From: Opisthocomus hoazin
Taxonomy: Eukaryota; Chordata; Aves; Opisthocomiformes; Opisthocomidae
NCBI RefSeq assembly: GCF_030867145.1
Contig: NC_134454.1
Location: 70,848,308-70,912,307, forward strand
DNA length: 64,000 bases
Reading direction: 5' to 3'
Shown: one piece after another, positions 1 through 13,300 of the stretch
Numbering within the stretch: the first letter of the stretch is position 1
Layout: every line of letters starts with the position of its first letter
Notes under the pieces: generated by a model
The model's input: the letters and a program-made list of their open reading frames with translations, nothing else
What the model was told of the DNA's origin: nothing
The model's database searches: none
Position numbers and translations under genes: made by a program

Positions 1-3000
1 GCCTGCTTCTCCTACAATGCAAACAACATCCTCCACATCGGAACAAAAACTGAATAGACAGACCATCAAAGTCATGGACAAGCACCAGCTGCCCGGACAC
101 GTACCAGGACAGCAAAACTATTTACCCGAGAAGCCTTTCAGATGATTCGGGTCAATTCTATTGTACATGGAGTTGACTCACGTAACTGCAAGACCTCATT
201 GTCCCTTTCCCTATCTGCTTCCCTCCTTTTGTTTCATGCCATTGTTTCTAGGTGGACATTAAAATGCTTTGGGACAAAGACCACGTCTTCCTGTGAGCTT
301 CCAGAGACTGAAGTACAAAGAAGTCCAAGTCCCGTGTGGGGCTGTGCAAACCCATGACGGTCTGAGAAAGGCACATGGCTATAAACCCTAGCAGCTAAGC
401 ATGCACATAGGCAAACACATATGCTTGAAATGCTGGCTACAATAAACATCCATAGTGATGTATCATCCCTGTAACTCACAATCATGGTTCAGTATCCCTG
501 ATATCCCCTCTGTGACTCTAAAGCATGAGTTACATGCAGGGAGAATCAGACTAGCAGCATGTCCTCATATATGGACAACATCCTACGCATTACTGCCATC
601 TGTATTAGAGTAGCTCTTTGAGCTCCTATTTAGCTTTCTCTTCTTGCCTCTTGCTGGGCTAAAGTAAATTCAGCCTCTCTACTATGCTAATTTGTTTCTT
701 CCTGTCTGCATTTTTTCCTAATACTTGTTATAAGAAGTTCTTTTATATATTTTTATCACCACATACGTTTTTCCAGGGTGCAGTGAAAGTTATATCAGCA
801 GACAAACCATGTCTCATTCTCCTCCAATTCTGTAAGACAGAATGACTTTTCATTCGAAAACAGATTATCTATTCCCTCTCCCACACCACAGGTTTAAATT
901 ATTTCCTTTAATTAAATTTAAAATATTTACTTTATACTATTTCTGTCCAGTTCTTCCTGGTAAGAGTAAGTTTCCTCCCATGATCTGGAACATGCAATAA
1001 AGAAAACAGAAAAAAATAGAAGAAATATTGAGCCAGTGTTTGAAGCTGTGAAGCTTTTAACACTATAGCAGAATGACTGTGTCCTACACTTGTAATAAAA
1101 AACAATAGCCATATTTACCTCTTGTATAATGATTGCATCTTTATCTCTAAAGCACATTTCCCTTTCCTGTTTAAAAAGGAAGAAAGTGAGACCCAAAGTA
1201 CTGATGTAACATAGCTGGGTTTACCCACCAGATAGGGGAGAGCTGGAAACAGACTCAGGTCTCCTGCCAGTCCTCGAGATGTTGAAACTAATTTGTCACT
1301 TTAAAAAACCCAAGCCTATGCCCTTGGATTTTAATCCTTGGGGATGAATGAGTCTGTTTTCTGCAGTGCTCCCTCAGTAAGGGCTTACAGAAGGGCAAGT
1401 GGGGTTTTGTATGAGGGGAGTAAAGAACAAGTCCTTTGGCCACGGTGCCGAGCTTCCAAGCAGCAGCTGAAAATGTCTCCAGAATCTTTTCCTTGCCATC
1501 ATGTCTTCATGAAAGGTAAATATTTTTCTTTCTGATCTGTACACTTAGAGCTTTCAAATGTTTTCATCAGCCACAGGATGCTGTCCTCTTGTTTGAAATA
1601 AATGATACAGTCAAAAGTTATATTTGAGAAATAGTCTATTACTAATAAAGGATATTTCAAAGAAAGCCAGAAACCTCATTTAAACTCAGACGCTTGTCAC
1701 CAACTGAACAGCAGATCTCTTTATGCTTGAGATTTTTATTTACTACTTGGTTTGTTAAGATGAGGCATCATTTTGGGAAAAGAGCTTCCTTTATGTCTTG
1801 CGAATTGGAAGTGTAAATCCCAAATCCTAGAGAGTATTTCTGAGTTTGGGACAAGAGACATTGACGTTGAACTCACACCCACACTTCAGCTTCTGGGGAG
1901 GAATGAAAACAAGTAAGCATGTAAATCAAAAGGAAAGGGAAAACCAAAAAGCTACACCCAGCAATGCTTACTGGGGAGAAGTGGCTCATTGTTGCCTACA
2001 AGATTGTGCCCTGGCCAGGTTCTGTCGGTCACCTTACTTCCCTCCACCTTGATTTCTTTCTTTCCTGTCATTCTGCAAGGCGTGCCTGCTCTTCTAGTGC
2101 TTTGGCCCTCTCCCTGGCTGCGCCTGCCTCCTCCCTGCACCACATCCCAAACCCTGTCCAGGCTCCCCCCCTCGCATCCCATTCACAGCCCTCTGGAAAA
2201 TGCTTTGGATGGAGCTACGTGGGCTGTGTGGAGGTTACCCTCCAGACCTGGCAATGTGAACCTGCAGTTGTGGCCCTTCCCAGGGTGGAGATGCCACCTC
2301 TGTGGGGTGGCATGGACACAACCAGTGACACTCCCGCCTGCATGGGTTAAGGGATTAAGGACCTGTGGAAGCAGCCTGGTGGGGAGCTGACAAGTGGGTT
2401 CTTCTGAAGTCTGTTCCTCTCGCTGCCAGTCTGAAACCACCTCTTTAGACAAAGTAGACACTGGGGGACCGGCCGGGCCATGTGCATCCCCCAGGTCTCA
2501 CCCATCATCTCTGCAGCTGTGCCGCACCAGCAGCTCATGCTGCACCCATGCTGTAGGGCTAACTGCATATAAAAAGCTTTCTGTTTTAGCAACACTGGCA
2601 ACATCTCTTCACCTGAACAGAGAGTACTTTTGCTGGTGTTGCTCAGACCAGTTCAGAGTGGAAGAAGCTCCACTGACAGGAGACTCTTCTTCTGGAATAA
2701 CTGCATACCCACTAAGCCTTGCGTTGGCCATTTTCTTCAGGCTCACAGCCAAAGTTAGCATGATGCACTAGCCCACTGTGGAGTGGCAATCCTTTCAAAT
2801 CATAATGCCAAAGAACCCCATTTGCAAGGGAAAGAACCAAGTGCTCTGCTCCCTTCTTGTCATTAAGAATGAAATAATTTCTCTACCTGTGTAAACTTTC
2901 CTGGGATTGTACTTGTATTCCACCACTTCAGCTGAAAATATTTTGCTAAGCTCACGCTCATTTAAATCCATTATTTAAACACAATTTTTACTTTATGGAA

Positions 3001-5417
3001 TCTGGGGAGTTGAATGTGCAATGGAAGAAGGCAGTTGGGATCTAATAAAGAATCAACAAGCAATGCAACCTGGACATTTTGAAGAATTATTGAGATTTTT
3101 TTTCTTTAAGGCAGCAGCAAACTGTTCTGGGAACATTGCAGGTTTGGATTCTGCTGAGCATTTTTTTCATTTGAGGCTTGCTGAATTTTATGTGAAATCC
3201 AGAGAAAAAATAACGAAAACCATACAACTTTGTATCATGTCATAATGCACTGTAAGTGCAAATAGGCATTTCGTCCTTTAAAATGAAGTTCTATAAATAA
3301 AATTAGCATCTATTACTATGATAATGTATTAATTTTTTTTTAACTAAGAACTATTTAGTGGCATCTATATTGTTCTTCATTTTCCCCAGAACGTTGTCTG
3401 TTACATTCATGCGTGATTTGTGGTTATCATAACAATGGGTAACTATTTACTTTTAAGGGAAAAAAAGAGACAACAGATAAAGGATTTTCTGTTTCTCTTT
3501 TCATTTGTTTGTTTTGTGTGGAGAGAAAGAGTTTAATGTAATGTACTCGGAGTCAAAATTATTGTAAAATGACATTGGCATGAATATCTCAAAAATGTCA
3601 GAGAAAAACAAAACTTAGGAAAAGCAAGAATAAATATTTTGCAAGAGAAAAGATACTGGGTTTCTATGCTTTAAAAATGTACTCTCTGTGGTAGACCTCA
3701 ACGGCTGGGAGCTCAGCTCTGCAGTGAGATCAGCTTTCTGACTGGTGTTCAAATTTAAACATATAAGTAATATTGTCAGCTCTACTCAATTGTGTGACTT
3801 TTAAAGTACTCTGAAATTTCCCTGTGTGAGGCGAGAGTGCTCTGCATCTCACAGGCGTGGGACACTGTAAACACCTCTGGAATAAATGGACAGGGTGTCT
3901 GCACTCCAACACCCCAATTTCGGTGTTGGTCTCCTGATTGCTGTGACTCTGCTCTCATTAGCTACATAAGTCAGCACAGGACATCACAAAATGTCTTCAG
4001 GACCTCGACTTGAATAGACCTGTGTTGCCCTTTCTCAGCTAAAACTAAAGCTGTTTGGAAATGTCAGATTCGAACATTCAAGCCGGTCAGATTTCACGGA
4101 GACTTTTTTTGGGAACTGTGATTCTGCCACTGGCATTCTTTAACAGACTTGAGTGATTTTATATTCTCTTTGCCTCTTTCTGTGTTGGGTTGGAGCAGTG
4201 TCTCGATGAGACCAGGCTGTCTGCCAGGAAACTTTTGCCAATAGTTCTGAGAGCCCTGCCTAGCAAGACGGTAACGCTGGGATTTACACTTGGTTTTCAG
4301 GTCCAGCTTCAGCCTAGTTTTACCTTTGAAACAGTCCGATTTGTGTAGTAAGGGACTCTGCTCTCTGCAAACAAAACAGCAGATAAGAGGGCTGCACATT
4401 TCACCCACAGGCATTTGCATATCTAATATCCCACCTGTGTAATTGACCTCTCGGGTAGACAATACACTCTTTAATTGCAAAACTGAGATTTTATTTAGGA
4501 AATCTAAGACAGTGCACAGGTCCAGCTAAGGCTGACCTGCTGTTTGCACCCTGCATCTCAAAGGCAGAATGTATCTGCACTTCCTTGAAACTGTGGCTGA
4601 GCCCTCAGAGCATTCGTTTCACAACCCAGTGAACAACTGCAGAGAGCGTGCTCCATTTGCGCTGCCTACCGCTGGGTACCTTTGTGTGCCTGAGTTCATG
4701 GCTAAGTCACACTTAGGTGATGAACAATGCCAAAAACCCCAGCAACGATGAAAAAATGCCAAGGCGAGAAGGGGATGCACATACAGTGCTAGGGTTCTGA
4801 GTGGGGCTTGCCACACTAAATGGAGATGCGCTGCAGAGATCAAGAGACTAGACTAAGAGAGCTTAATAATGCGGCCAGTTAGTGTGTGTTAGTCCCAGGG
4901 CTACGTGGAGGTATGTGAAGCTATGGCTGAGCTGACCCACTGATGGTGATTCTTGCTTGGAGGGGCAGGGTGGACTCCAGGCATCCCCTCCAACCACCAG
5001 TTCCACAGTTCTGTGTTGAAAGTCCTTGTACAGCTGTAGCCGCAGTGCCATTTACTTTCCTGCTAAACCTTTATGCTCCAAAACCCAGGTCAGCTGCAAC
5101 AACTGTACACTCATCTGACCTACTGTTGGTGTCCTCTAGATGGTGAGGGGAACTCACTCAAAGAACTTTTTCTCTATGATTATACAGCGGAACTAGGGAG
5201 AACAGATCAGCAGGACGTGTCTACACTGCAGTTATCAGAGTTAGGCCAGGTGAATACTACCCCACGCTTTCAACTGAGATAAATATTCTTCTGGCCCCTG
5301 TGTTAAAATAGCATTCATACCTTTATAGTAATGGAAAAGGGTGAACCAATATCATGAAGATAACACAACGCCTGAACTCCTGAAGGGACATTACCCTGAA
5401 GTTGGTGACTGTAAGTT
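1..5417. other. Upstream region, no gene recognised
   Basis: AT-moderate sequence with only short, mutually contradictory open frames on both strands. There is a GC-richer patch at about 2050-2550, but it has no codon pattern or known protein. It may be intergenic or part of a long intron of a neighbour. No repeat was recognised. Confidence 0.5.
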
Positions 5418-5510
5418 AGAGTAGAATAGAACAGAATGGAACAGAATAGAGTCTTTCAGTTGGAAGGGACCTACAACAATCATCTGGTTCAACTGCCTGA
5501 CCAGTTAAAT
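5418..5510 (-). repeat. CR1-like LINE 3' end fragment
   Basis: Imperfect GAATAGAACAGAATGG-type pentamer/hexamer repeats are followed by TTGGAAGGGACCTACAACAA and CAACTGCCTGACC. This is the complement of a common avian CR1 3' end, so the element points to the minus strand. Only the extreme tail remains. Confidence 0.7.
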
Positions 5511-6748
5511 ATCACACGAAGCTAACATGCAGTTGCAAGAAAATTGAGGCCTTTTTAGTGTTATTTGAGCAGCAGGAAGTAATAGGAACATTAGAGAGCT
5601 GTTATTAGGGAAGAAGAGGAATATGTAAAGTATCTGCTGATTTAATAGATGAGTGCACATCCTGGGTGAAACCAATCTTTCTCAACAAGATATTGAACTG
5701 TGGAAACAGAATACACTTGTGAGATCTTGAGAAAGTGTAGTTTTCCACAACTTGGGTATTTCTGAGAGTGCAGCAGGGTTTGTGAATAAGAGTTTTTAAT
5801 CTAACTTTGACCTCAGAACACCTATCCTCTGTCTGTTATCTTGAACATTTGTCCTCCTAAGTGTGACAAACACAAAAGCAATCAGTTAGTCAAACATAAA
5901 ACCAAAGTAGCCACTAGCATCCACGCAGATGGAAAGGCATCCTGGATTGGTGCCATGATTCTGTAATGATCATGATTGACATCTCTGCTTCCCAAAGACA
6001 TTTAACAACTATAGAAGTAACTTTTTACTGTGGCACAAAAGAATAATAATAACAATTCTACAGAGAGATACTAAAAGTATCAAAATCACTAACCAAGGTT
6101 TCAGAAGGATATGACAAAGTACAAGCCGGTCTCACCATCTTGGTGGAAATCGCTCTTGAGGTGGTTAGCAGAGAGGAAGAACTATAGAGGAACAACAGCA
6201 ACAAAATACCTAAAGACTCAGAAAAATGATGGAGCCTTTCTCTTCCTCTCTGCTGAGGACTGATCCAAAACACCGAACCAGGAGGACTGAAGAGCCTGAA
6301 ATGTCTTGGATGAAATGTAATTCTGACTTCCTTCCATCCTGTCTGGTACTTAAATAGAAGATCCAGATCCCTATCTTAAACTCTTATCGAGGAAGGAAGA
6401 ACTGTGTTAAAACTCTGCATGTTCAGAGGGTGAGTAACTGCGGATATGACAAGGGAATTAGGCATTTCATTCATTTCTAAAACATTATAACGGAGTCCAT
6501 CTTCACCAGGTCAATTGGCTCTGGCGGCAGGTGAAAGGATACATCAGCTGTATGAATGAAATATTAAGCCACAGTTTTGTTCAGACCACACAATTGCACA
6601 AGCACAGCCAGGGCACAGTGCATGGGTACACAACACGAAGGTGACATCCCAACAGGTGCTGACAAAAAGGCAGAGTGTTGGAAAAAAAAGTAATAGGAGA
6701 CCCTAATCTAGAGGTCTATATGATGGGAAAGAAGCCAGCATCTGAAGT
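5511..6748. other. No gene recognised
   Basis: Unremarkable AT-rich sequence between two CR1 tails. Open frames are short and show no family resemblance. Confidence 0.4.
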
Positions 6749-7390
6749 CACAGAATCACACAGAATCACAGAATGTTTTCGGTTGGAAGGGACCTCTGTG
6801 GGTCATCTAGTCCAACCCCCCTGCTGAAGCAGGGTCACCTACAGCAGGCTGCACAGGACCTTGTCCAGGTGGGTCTTGAATATCTCCAGAGAAAGAGACT
6901 CCACAACCTCCCTGGGCAGCCTGTTCCAGGGCTCCATCACCCTCAGATGGAAGAAGTTCTTCCTCATGTTCAGACGGAACTTTCTGTGGTTCAGTTTGTG
7001 CCCGCTGCCCCTCGTGCTGTTGCTGGGCACCACTGAAAAGAGTCTGGCCCCATCCTCCTGACACCCACCCTTCAGATATTTATAAGCATTTATAAGGTCC
7101 CTTCTCAGCCTTCTCTTCTTCAGGCTAAACAAGCCCAGCTGCCTCAGCCTTTCCTCGTAGCTTCAGTCCCCTAATCATCTTTGTAGCCCTCCTCTGGACT
7201 CTCTCCAGTAGCTCCTCATCTTTCTTGAACTGGGGAGCCCAGAACTGGACGCAGTACTCCAGATGAGGCCTCACTAGGGCAGAGTAGAAGGCGAGGAGAA
7301 TCTCCCTCAACCTGCTGGCCACACTCTTCTTAATGCACCCCAGGATCCCATTGGCCTTCTTGGTGACCTTGCTGGTGTGCTGGGGACTTC
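6749..7390 (-). mobile_element. 5'-truncated CR1 LINE
   Basis: It begins at its 3' end with CACAGAATCACA octamers (complement of ATTCTGTG) and TTGGAAGGGACCTCTGTGGG. Read on the minus strand, it gives the end of the CR1 ORF2 protein with [27 protein letters not shown] and [19 protein letters not shown], broken into two frames. About 640 bp survive. It is the same subfamily as the copies at 26.9 and 33.8 kb. Confidence 0.93.
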
Positions 7391-10300
7391 ATCTGTTAGT
7401 TCTGAGCTTCACTTGCAATGGAAAGAGCTTGATTTGGGGGAATGCATGTTTCTATGGTTTGAGGGATGAATGTGCTTAGACAACAAAATCAAATAGGAAG
7501 CTTTGTTATGGTCTCCTTAGTAAAACATTTGTGTTTTTTTTTTTTTTTTCCCCTGTGGAATTTCCAGAAAGAAAAATCTATTTCGCTCAGGTTGTGAAAT
7601 CTTAGACTGATGCTGTTGGGAGGGATGATGTCTGATTCAGTAATGGAACGAACAAATTGCTTTCAAGGCCTGGAAGTCCAGAGGATGAAATGTCACAGCT
7701 AGAACAACCTAATAACCTGAGATCTCTTAGAATTTCCTCATCTGAAAAGCAGCCAGATCTCACTTGGCTGAGCTTACAGATGAAGACAAACTCACAGGAA
7801 TCCAGTGGGAGCAGGACTGTGAACAGCCATTAAGAAACTTCTACAGAGTCTTTTGAATTACATAGCCTGCTAGAAAGAGAAAAACTGGGTATTTTAAGAA
7901 TTTAGGTAAAATCCACATGTTATCCAGAAGTGAAACACTCCAAAAGGAGAAAAGAAGATAATTAAAAACCTTTATATGATGTCATATAACCTGGATTTTT
8001 CTTCACATTACATCACACACAACTTTTGTTGGCCTGCTTTTGGTAGTCTTTAATGTTAGCCGCAGTAATGAAGAAACACAATTGCATCACACACTCAAAG
8101 CAGAACACGACACATCAAATACAATACATCTGCAGCCACTCATAGGATGTGGGCATCTAGTTTTGACACTGAGATTTTGCTCTAAATCTTACAACACAAT
8201 TTCTCACAAAGCTGCTACTTAACAATACATGAAACAAAAATATTAAACCCTGAGAATTTGACAGTGAACCTGAAGAGCTACTACGTTACTTGTGAGCTCG
8301 CTTTAATGGTTTGTTTTAGCCAACAGATCTATTCCTCCATGGTCTTCCTGGTGTGGGTTCCCTGGGACATACCACCATTTTGCCTTTTACCACAATATTT
8401 CTACAACGACTGGGAAGAAAAAAAAATCTAAACCTCCCCAAATCTGGCTTGATATTAAATTTCTCAGTTGCTCTGCTGTAGCTCCTTATTGCAAAATCAT
8501 GTTATTATGGAAAGGTCACTGGCTAGGAGTGTATCACATGCCCAGAGAGACAGAAATAAAAGTAGGACAGCCAAAGCCAGTGAAAAAGATGTAAGATGTA
8601 CATGTTAGATGTATTAGATAACTACCCCGGTAGTTATGCTCATGGCTCTTGACACACTAGTGAATATAATTCAGACACTATCTTTTTGCAGAAAGAATAT
8701 GGGCTTCATTTGCTTATAAAGAAAAGAAGCTGGCAAACTATCTCAAAGAAAGTCTTTTTGGCCATGTTTGCCAGTATTTGCTGAAAGGACTCTGAATTTT
8801 TTAATTGCCTCTGTATCTCTATGTGATCCGTCTTTAGTCCCAAATGGAAACTTAGCCCATTTATGCAAATCTACCCACACAGACCCAAACTGTTCAAGGT
8901 TGTCTTCATAAACTTTTGAACCCTTTTGGCTTCTAAAAAGGAACATGATCACAAAAGAACTTTGAAGAATTATTGGAATCTTTTAACAGAATAGGAGATT
9001 AAGCACTAATAAACAATAACCTGTCATCGGTGTTTTCGAAAGATCCAAACCTAGTTCACAATTCCGCATTGAACGTATTTGTGAGGCCTCCGATACGATA
9101 CCCGAGGACTGTGATTAATGTCATGTGCCTGTTTATTTTTCCCCTGAGAACCTGAAAGGGTAAAAAAAAGATCACAACTAAACAAAAGCATATCAATAAC
9201 AGGAAACCGTTGGTGAGAAATACCCCGATCTTCCTGTAAATTCACGTCACCACATTCCCCAGAGACAAAGGTGCGTGAACAGCATGGTAAATAATTATGA
9301 TTTAATATGAGGCCTTGCAATGCTGTTTACAGTTTAACAACAAAAAGGAATTGTTTCTCAAGGCGCAAAATAAGCAAATAATAGAAACACATATCAATAT
9401 AATCAGGAAATGATGATGTTATGTCTGGGTCAGCTGCTGAAAACAGATTGCAATCTATCAAAGTATCAACCTGATATCTCTGTGCAGCCCACGGAGAAAC
9501 ATCAGTGATGGGAGGCTTTCCCTGGTTTGCATGCCAGTCATCTCACTTTGATCATTTTACGAAAGTGCTGGGGACTGGGGTCTTACAGAAGGCTCTCCAC
9601 AGCTATTTTCGCTTGCTGATGTTCAGGGAACTTGACACTTTGTTGAAAACATCTAGAAGCATTTCTTGAATTTTGCATCACAAAACTGAAAATAAAACTG
9701 TGGGGGAGGAGAGAATGGAAGGAATAGTAACAGCTGGTCTCTTTCAGGAAGGTTATGTTATTGAATCCAGCCAGCAAATCAGGAATAATGAAAAAAAAAA
9801 TCATTGCCGAAACAGCACCGAACAGACACCAGTGAAGCTTCTTAGTCCCTTATCAAAAACATGTTTTAGTGAAAAATACAAAAAACACATAGGATGTCAG
9901 TTTGCAGCAATTTTTCCCTACAGAAATATTTTTTAGGGATGCCAAGACAAAATCAGTTACGTAAAAGCCAAACAGAACAATGTATCTTTGAACAGAGGGC
10001 TAACATTGAGAGTGCGCCTAAAGCATTTAAGTACACATTCAACCCTTAGCTACAGAAAAAAAATTCCAGACCATGCTTGTCTGGAAAGCAGGGTCAGGTC
10101 AGGTCAAATCTTGCACGAGAAAAGATCAAGAATTTTCTTAGTGTTGCCTGAAACAGCACCGATGACTTGGGAGAGTTTCCTTCATCACTCAGGACTGAAA
10201 CACAGCATCAACACTTGAAGTCTGTCAAGTACCTCCTTATAGGATTGCAAACATTCCCTGAAGCTCCCAAGAACAAACTAATATTTGGAGAATCCTACAT

Positions 10301-13300
10301 TTTTTTGCCTTTATCCACACTATTATCCTCAAAAGTATTTTGGAGCTTAGCACCTATGTAAGTGTCAGCTCCTGCTGAGTGAATCAGCATGTGCACAACT
10401 GCCATGCGTAGGAAGTATAGGAAATAAGCGGTAAGCTTTGCACAGCCTCCTTGATTTAAAGCATATGTTTCATTATACCCACTGCAAATTGAAGCTACTG
10501 TTAACTTTGTTTGGCTGTGCCTGCCTGCCATCCCAAGCAGACAATTTCTACACTGTTGTCAGGATAATGCCAATCATCTTAACAGATGCTTGCACTTTTA
10601 TCTGTGCTCTGCATCACATTCCTCGAAGAGAAGGCTGCCAGAAACAAAAAGGTTTTCTGAAAGGACATAAGGGAACAATGGACAATAGAACTGTTCTATA
10701 CCACCAGGTATAAACAACAACAAAACCCAGTTCACATGGAATGAAAAACACCGTTTATCAAGATGTAAGTCAGTCAGTGGCTGGCAGGTTGCAGATGACA
10801 TTCGCAATCTGACAAAGCACTACAGCAGGCTGCAGACATCCAGTTTGTTAAAAAAAGGCACTGCTGGAGCCGAATGGAGCTATCGGTACAGTTTAGGTTG
10901 AGTCTGTAAACAGTTTCAGAGTAGAAAAATGGAGAGAATTTATTTATTTTCATAAAATTCATGATGTGTAATTTTAAAAAGCTTCCAAATAAATAATTTC
11001 AAATGTTCTTTTGAAATTACACTTCAGAACTGTCAATTGGCATTTCAGTTTTCCAAATACCAGATTAGGGAAAGGATATCAGTATAAAAGACATTAAAGC
11101 TGGTTGGCAGGTAAGGTGTCTTTTCCCTCTAAGGCAGGCAGGATGCTTAGAAAGTATGTAGGAAAGAAGACAAAATTTCTCTGTCCTTTCCACACCTAAA
11201 AGGCTTTTATCTCCTCTCTCCCCAGCTGCCTTCCTGTATGCTTTCAGACCCCAACCTCTGGTCCTGTTGGAGGACATGACTGGGTAAAAGGAGAAAGAGA
11301 GGAAGGGAAGTACTTGCCAGAGCTGGATGGGAAGGGGAGGTGGTGTCAGCAATAGAGTTGCTATTTTTGGCTTACCAGTTCTCTCTCTTTCAATTAGTGA
11401 TTTGTTATGATTAAAAACCGAAGATAAAAGACACGCTTAAAATCAGCTCAGCTAAATGCAATTAGAAAAGTTTTAAAGACGTCTCTTGCCCGCGCTGCCC
11501 CTGAGAAAGCAGAAATCAGTGCTGTTGTGATAAAGCAGGCAAACTCATCTGCTTGCCATTTAGGAGAGATGCTTCAACACTGCTGGAAATGAAATACAGG
11601 TTTGGTTTATGGATCTAATAAAATATTTCATATCACCACATTTCTTACCACATTTTTTCCAAGGTAGACCCAAAATATTTTCCCCATATATTTTGGTTTA
11701 GCCCCCTAATCAAAAATCAAATCATTCACACCATTCTACAAGCATATCACTAAGAAACAAATACTTCAGAGCTAACTACTACTTTGACTGTTCTCAGTGT
11801 TTTCAGAAATTTAACAAAGAAAGATACGAGATAATTTTAATCTAAGCATTATTCTCCATTGTCACAAGAACAATGTGACTACCTTGCATGCTTCCTAAGA
11901 ATTACTTAAAACACCTAGTGAACTTCATCTAGGTACCAAAACAACCCTGAGAATTAGACAAGGACCACATATGTTTTCCAATTTACATCTGGAGAAGCCG
12001 AGAAGAGGGAATGAGTCATCAGAAAAATTAGGAATGAATCACACTCACATTGGAAAATGGATGGTATATAATATTCTAAGATTTTAATCTTTTGACAAGA
12101 ACAGTAGGTAATATTTCCTGGAATTTACAAAAATATTTGCATTCAAATAAACATACCAACTTGCTACGTCCCCATATCAACAAGTGCAAGTTTGTAAAAG
12201 TTGTAAATAATAAATAAATAATTGTACCCGTATTTCTGTATCTCTTTCTCTTATAACTCTTGCTGTTGCTTATAACGTTAATGAGATGAAGAGAAAGTGA
12301 GGAGCTTTCTTTTTTCTATGGAAAGGCTCTATGATACAATATAGTGCTACTAGAAAAAAATAAGAATTAAACCCCAGTGTGCTATGTTAGTTTGTTAGCT
12401 CACAGGAATATACCTTTCTTGCCATGGTTATGTGCAACACCACCAACTCTGATGCTCAGATGGTGTAAATCAGCATTGCTGTGCTCACTGAAGCAGAACT
12501 GAGACAATTTCTATCTCAGTTGGGTCCAGTTAGTCTGATACAAGCTTTCACAAGTTCTCCATGGAAAAGCAAATCACTGTGGAGTTCATATAGCAGCGAT
12601 TAATTGATGGACATTTATTCATAATTCTCAATGGTCTCCAAAGCATCTCCTTTCACACTTTGAAAGTTTCCTTTGCCTGATATCGCTGTACTGTCTGTCA
12701 CATCGATGCTGTCATGTGCCTACCCTCACTAGCCAACCTATGCGAGATTCCACAGTTACTCTCTGATTACACAAGTAGAAATAACTAGTGACTTTGTGGT
12801 TTCTTTGGCAAACATTGACTTTTTACTGCAAGTCCTTCCAATGAAAATTAACATGAGGGAGGTGTTAAACAGTCAAAATAAGACAATTACTCAGTCTGAT
12901 CATCCAAAACAGCAGCAACTGGGGAGTATTAATTTTCAAGACAAAGACAAGATGTTAAGCCCATCCGTTAAGATGTACACATCTCCTAAGTCCATTTTCG
13001 CAGCAGGTGAACAGGCTGCCTGGGTTTTGAAAACAGCTGGCCATGCAGCAGTTTGTCTTGGAATTGGAAGGAGGTGCTGGATGCTCAACACTTTCGGGGA
13101 AAAGGACTAGAAGCACAAAGGAAATACTTATTTCTGCTGGAGGATGGAGAGCTTGGCCGTGCACGCTGTGCGTCAAAGGAGGATAATAACACACTTCAGA
13201 GGAGGAGAACAACAGAACAAGTAAATTTCTCCCATTGTTATTACTTCCCTCTTGAGGACTGCTACACAGATGGGGGAATATCCTATGAAGAAGAGTATGT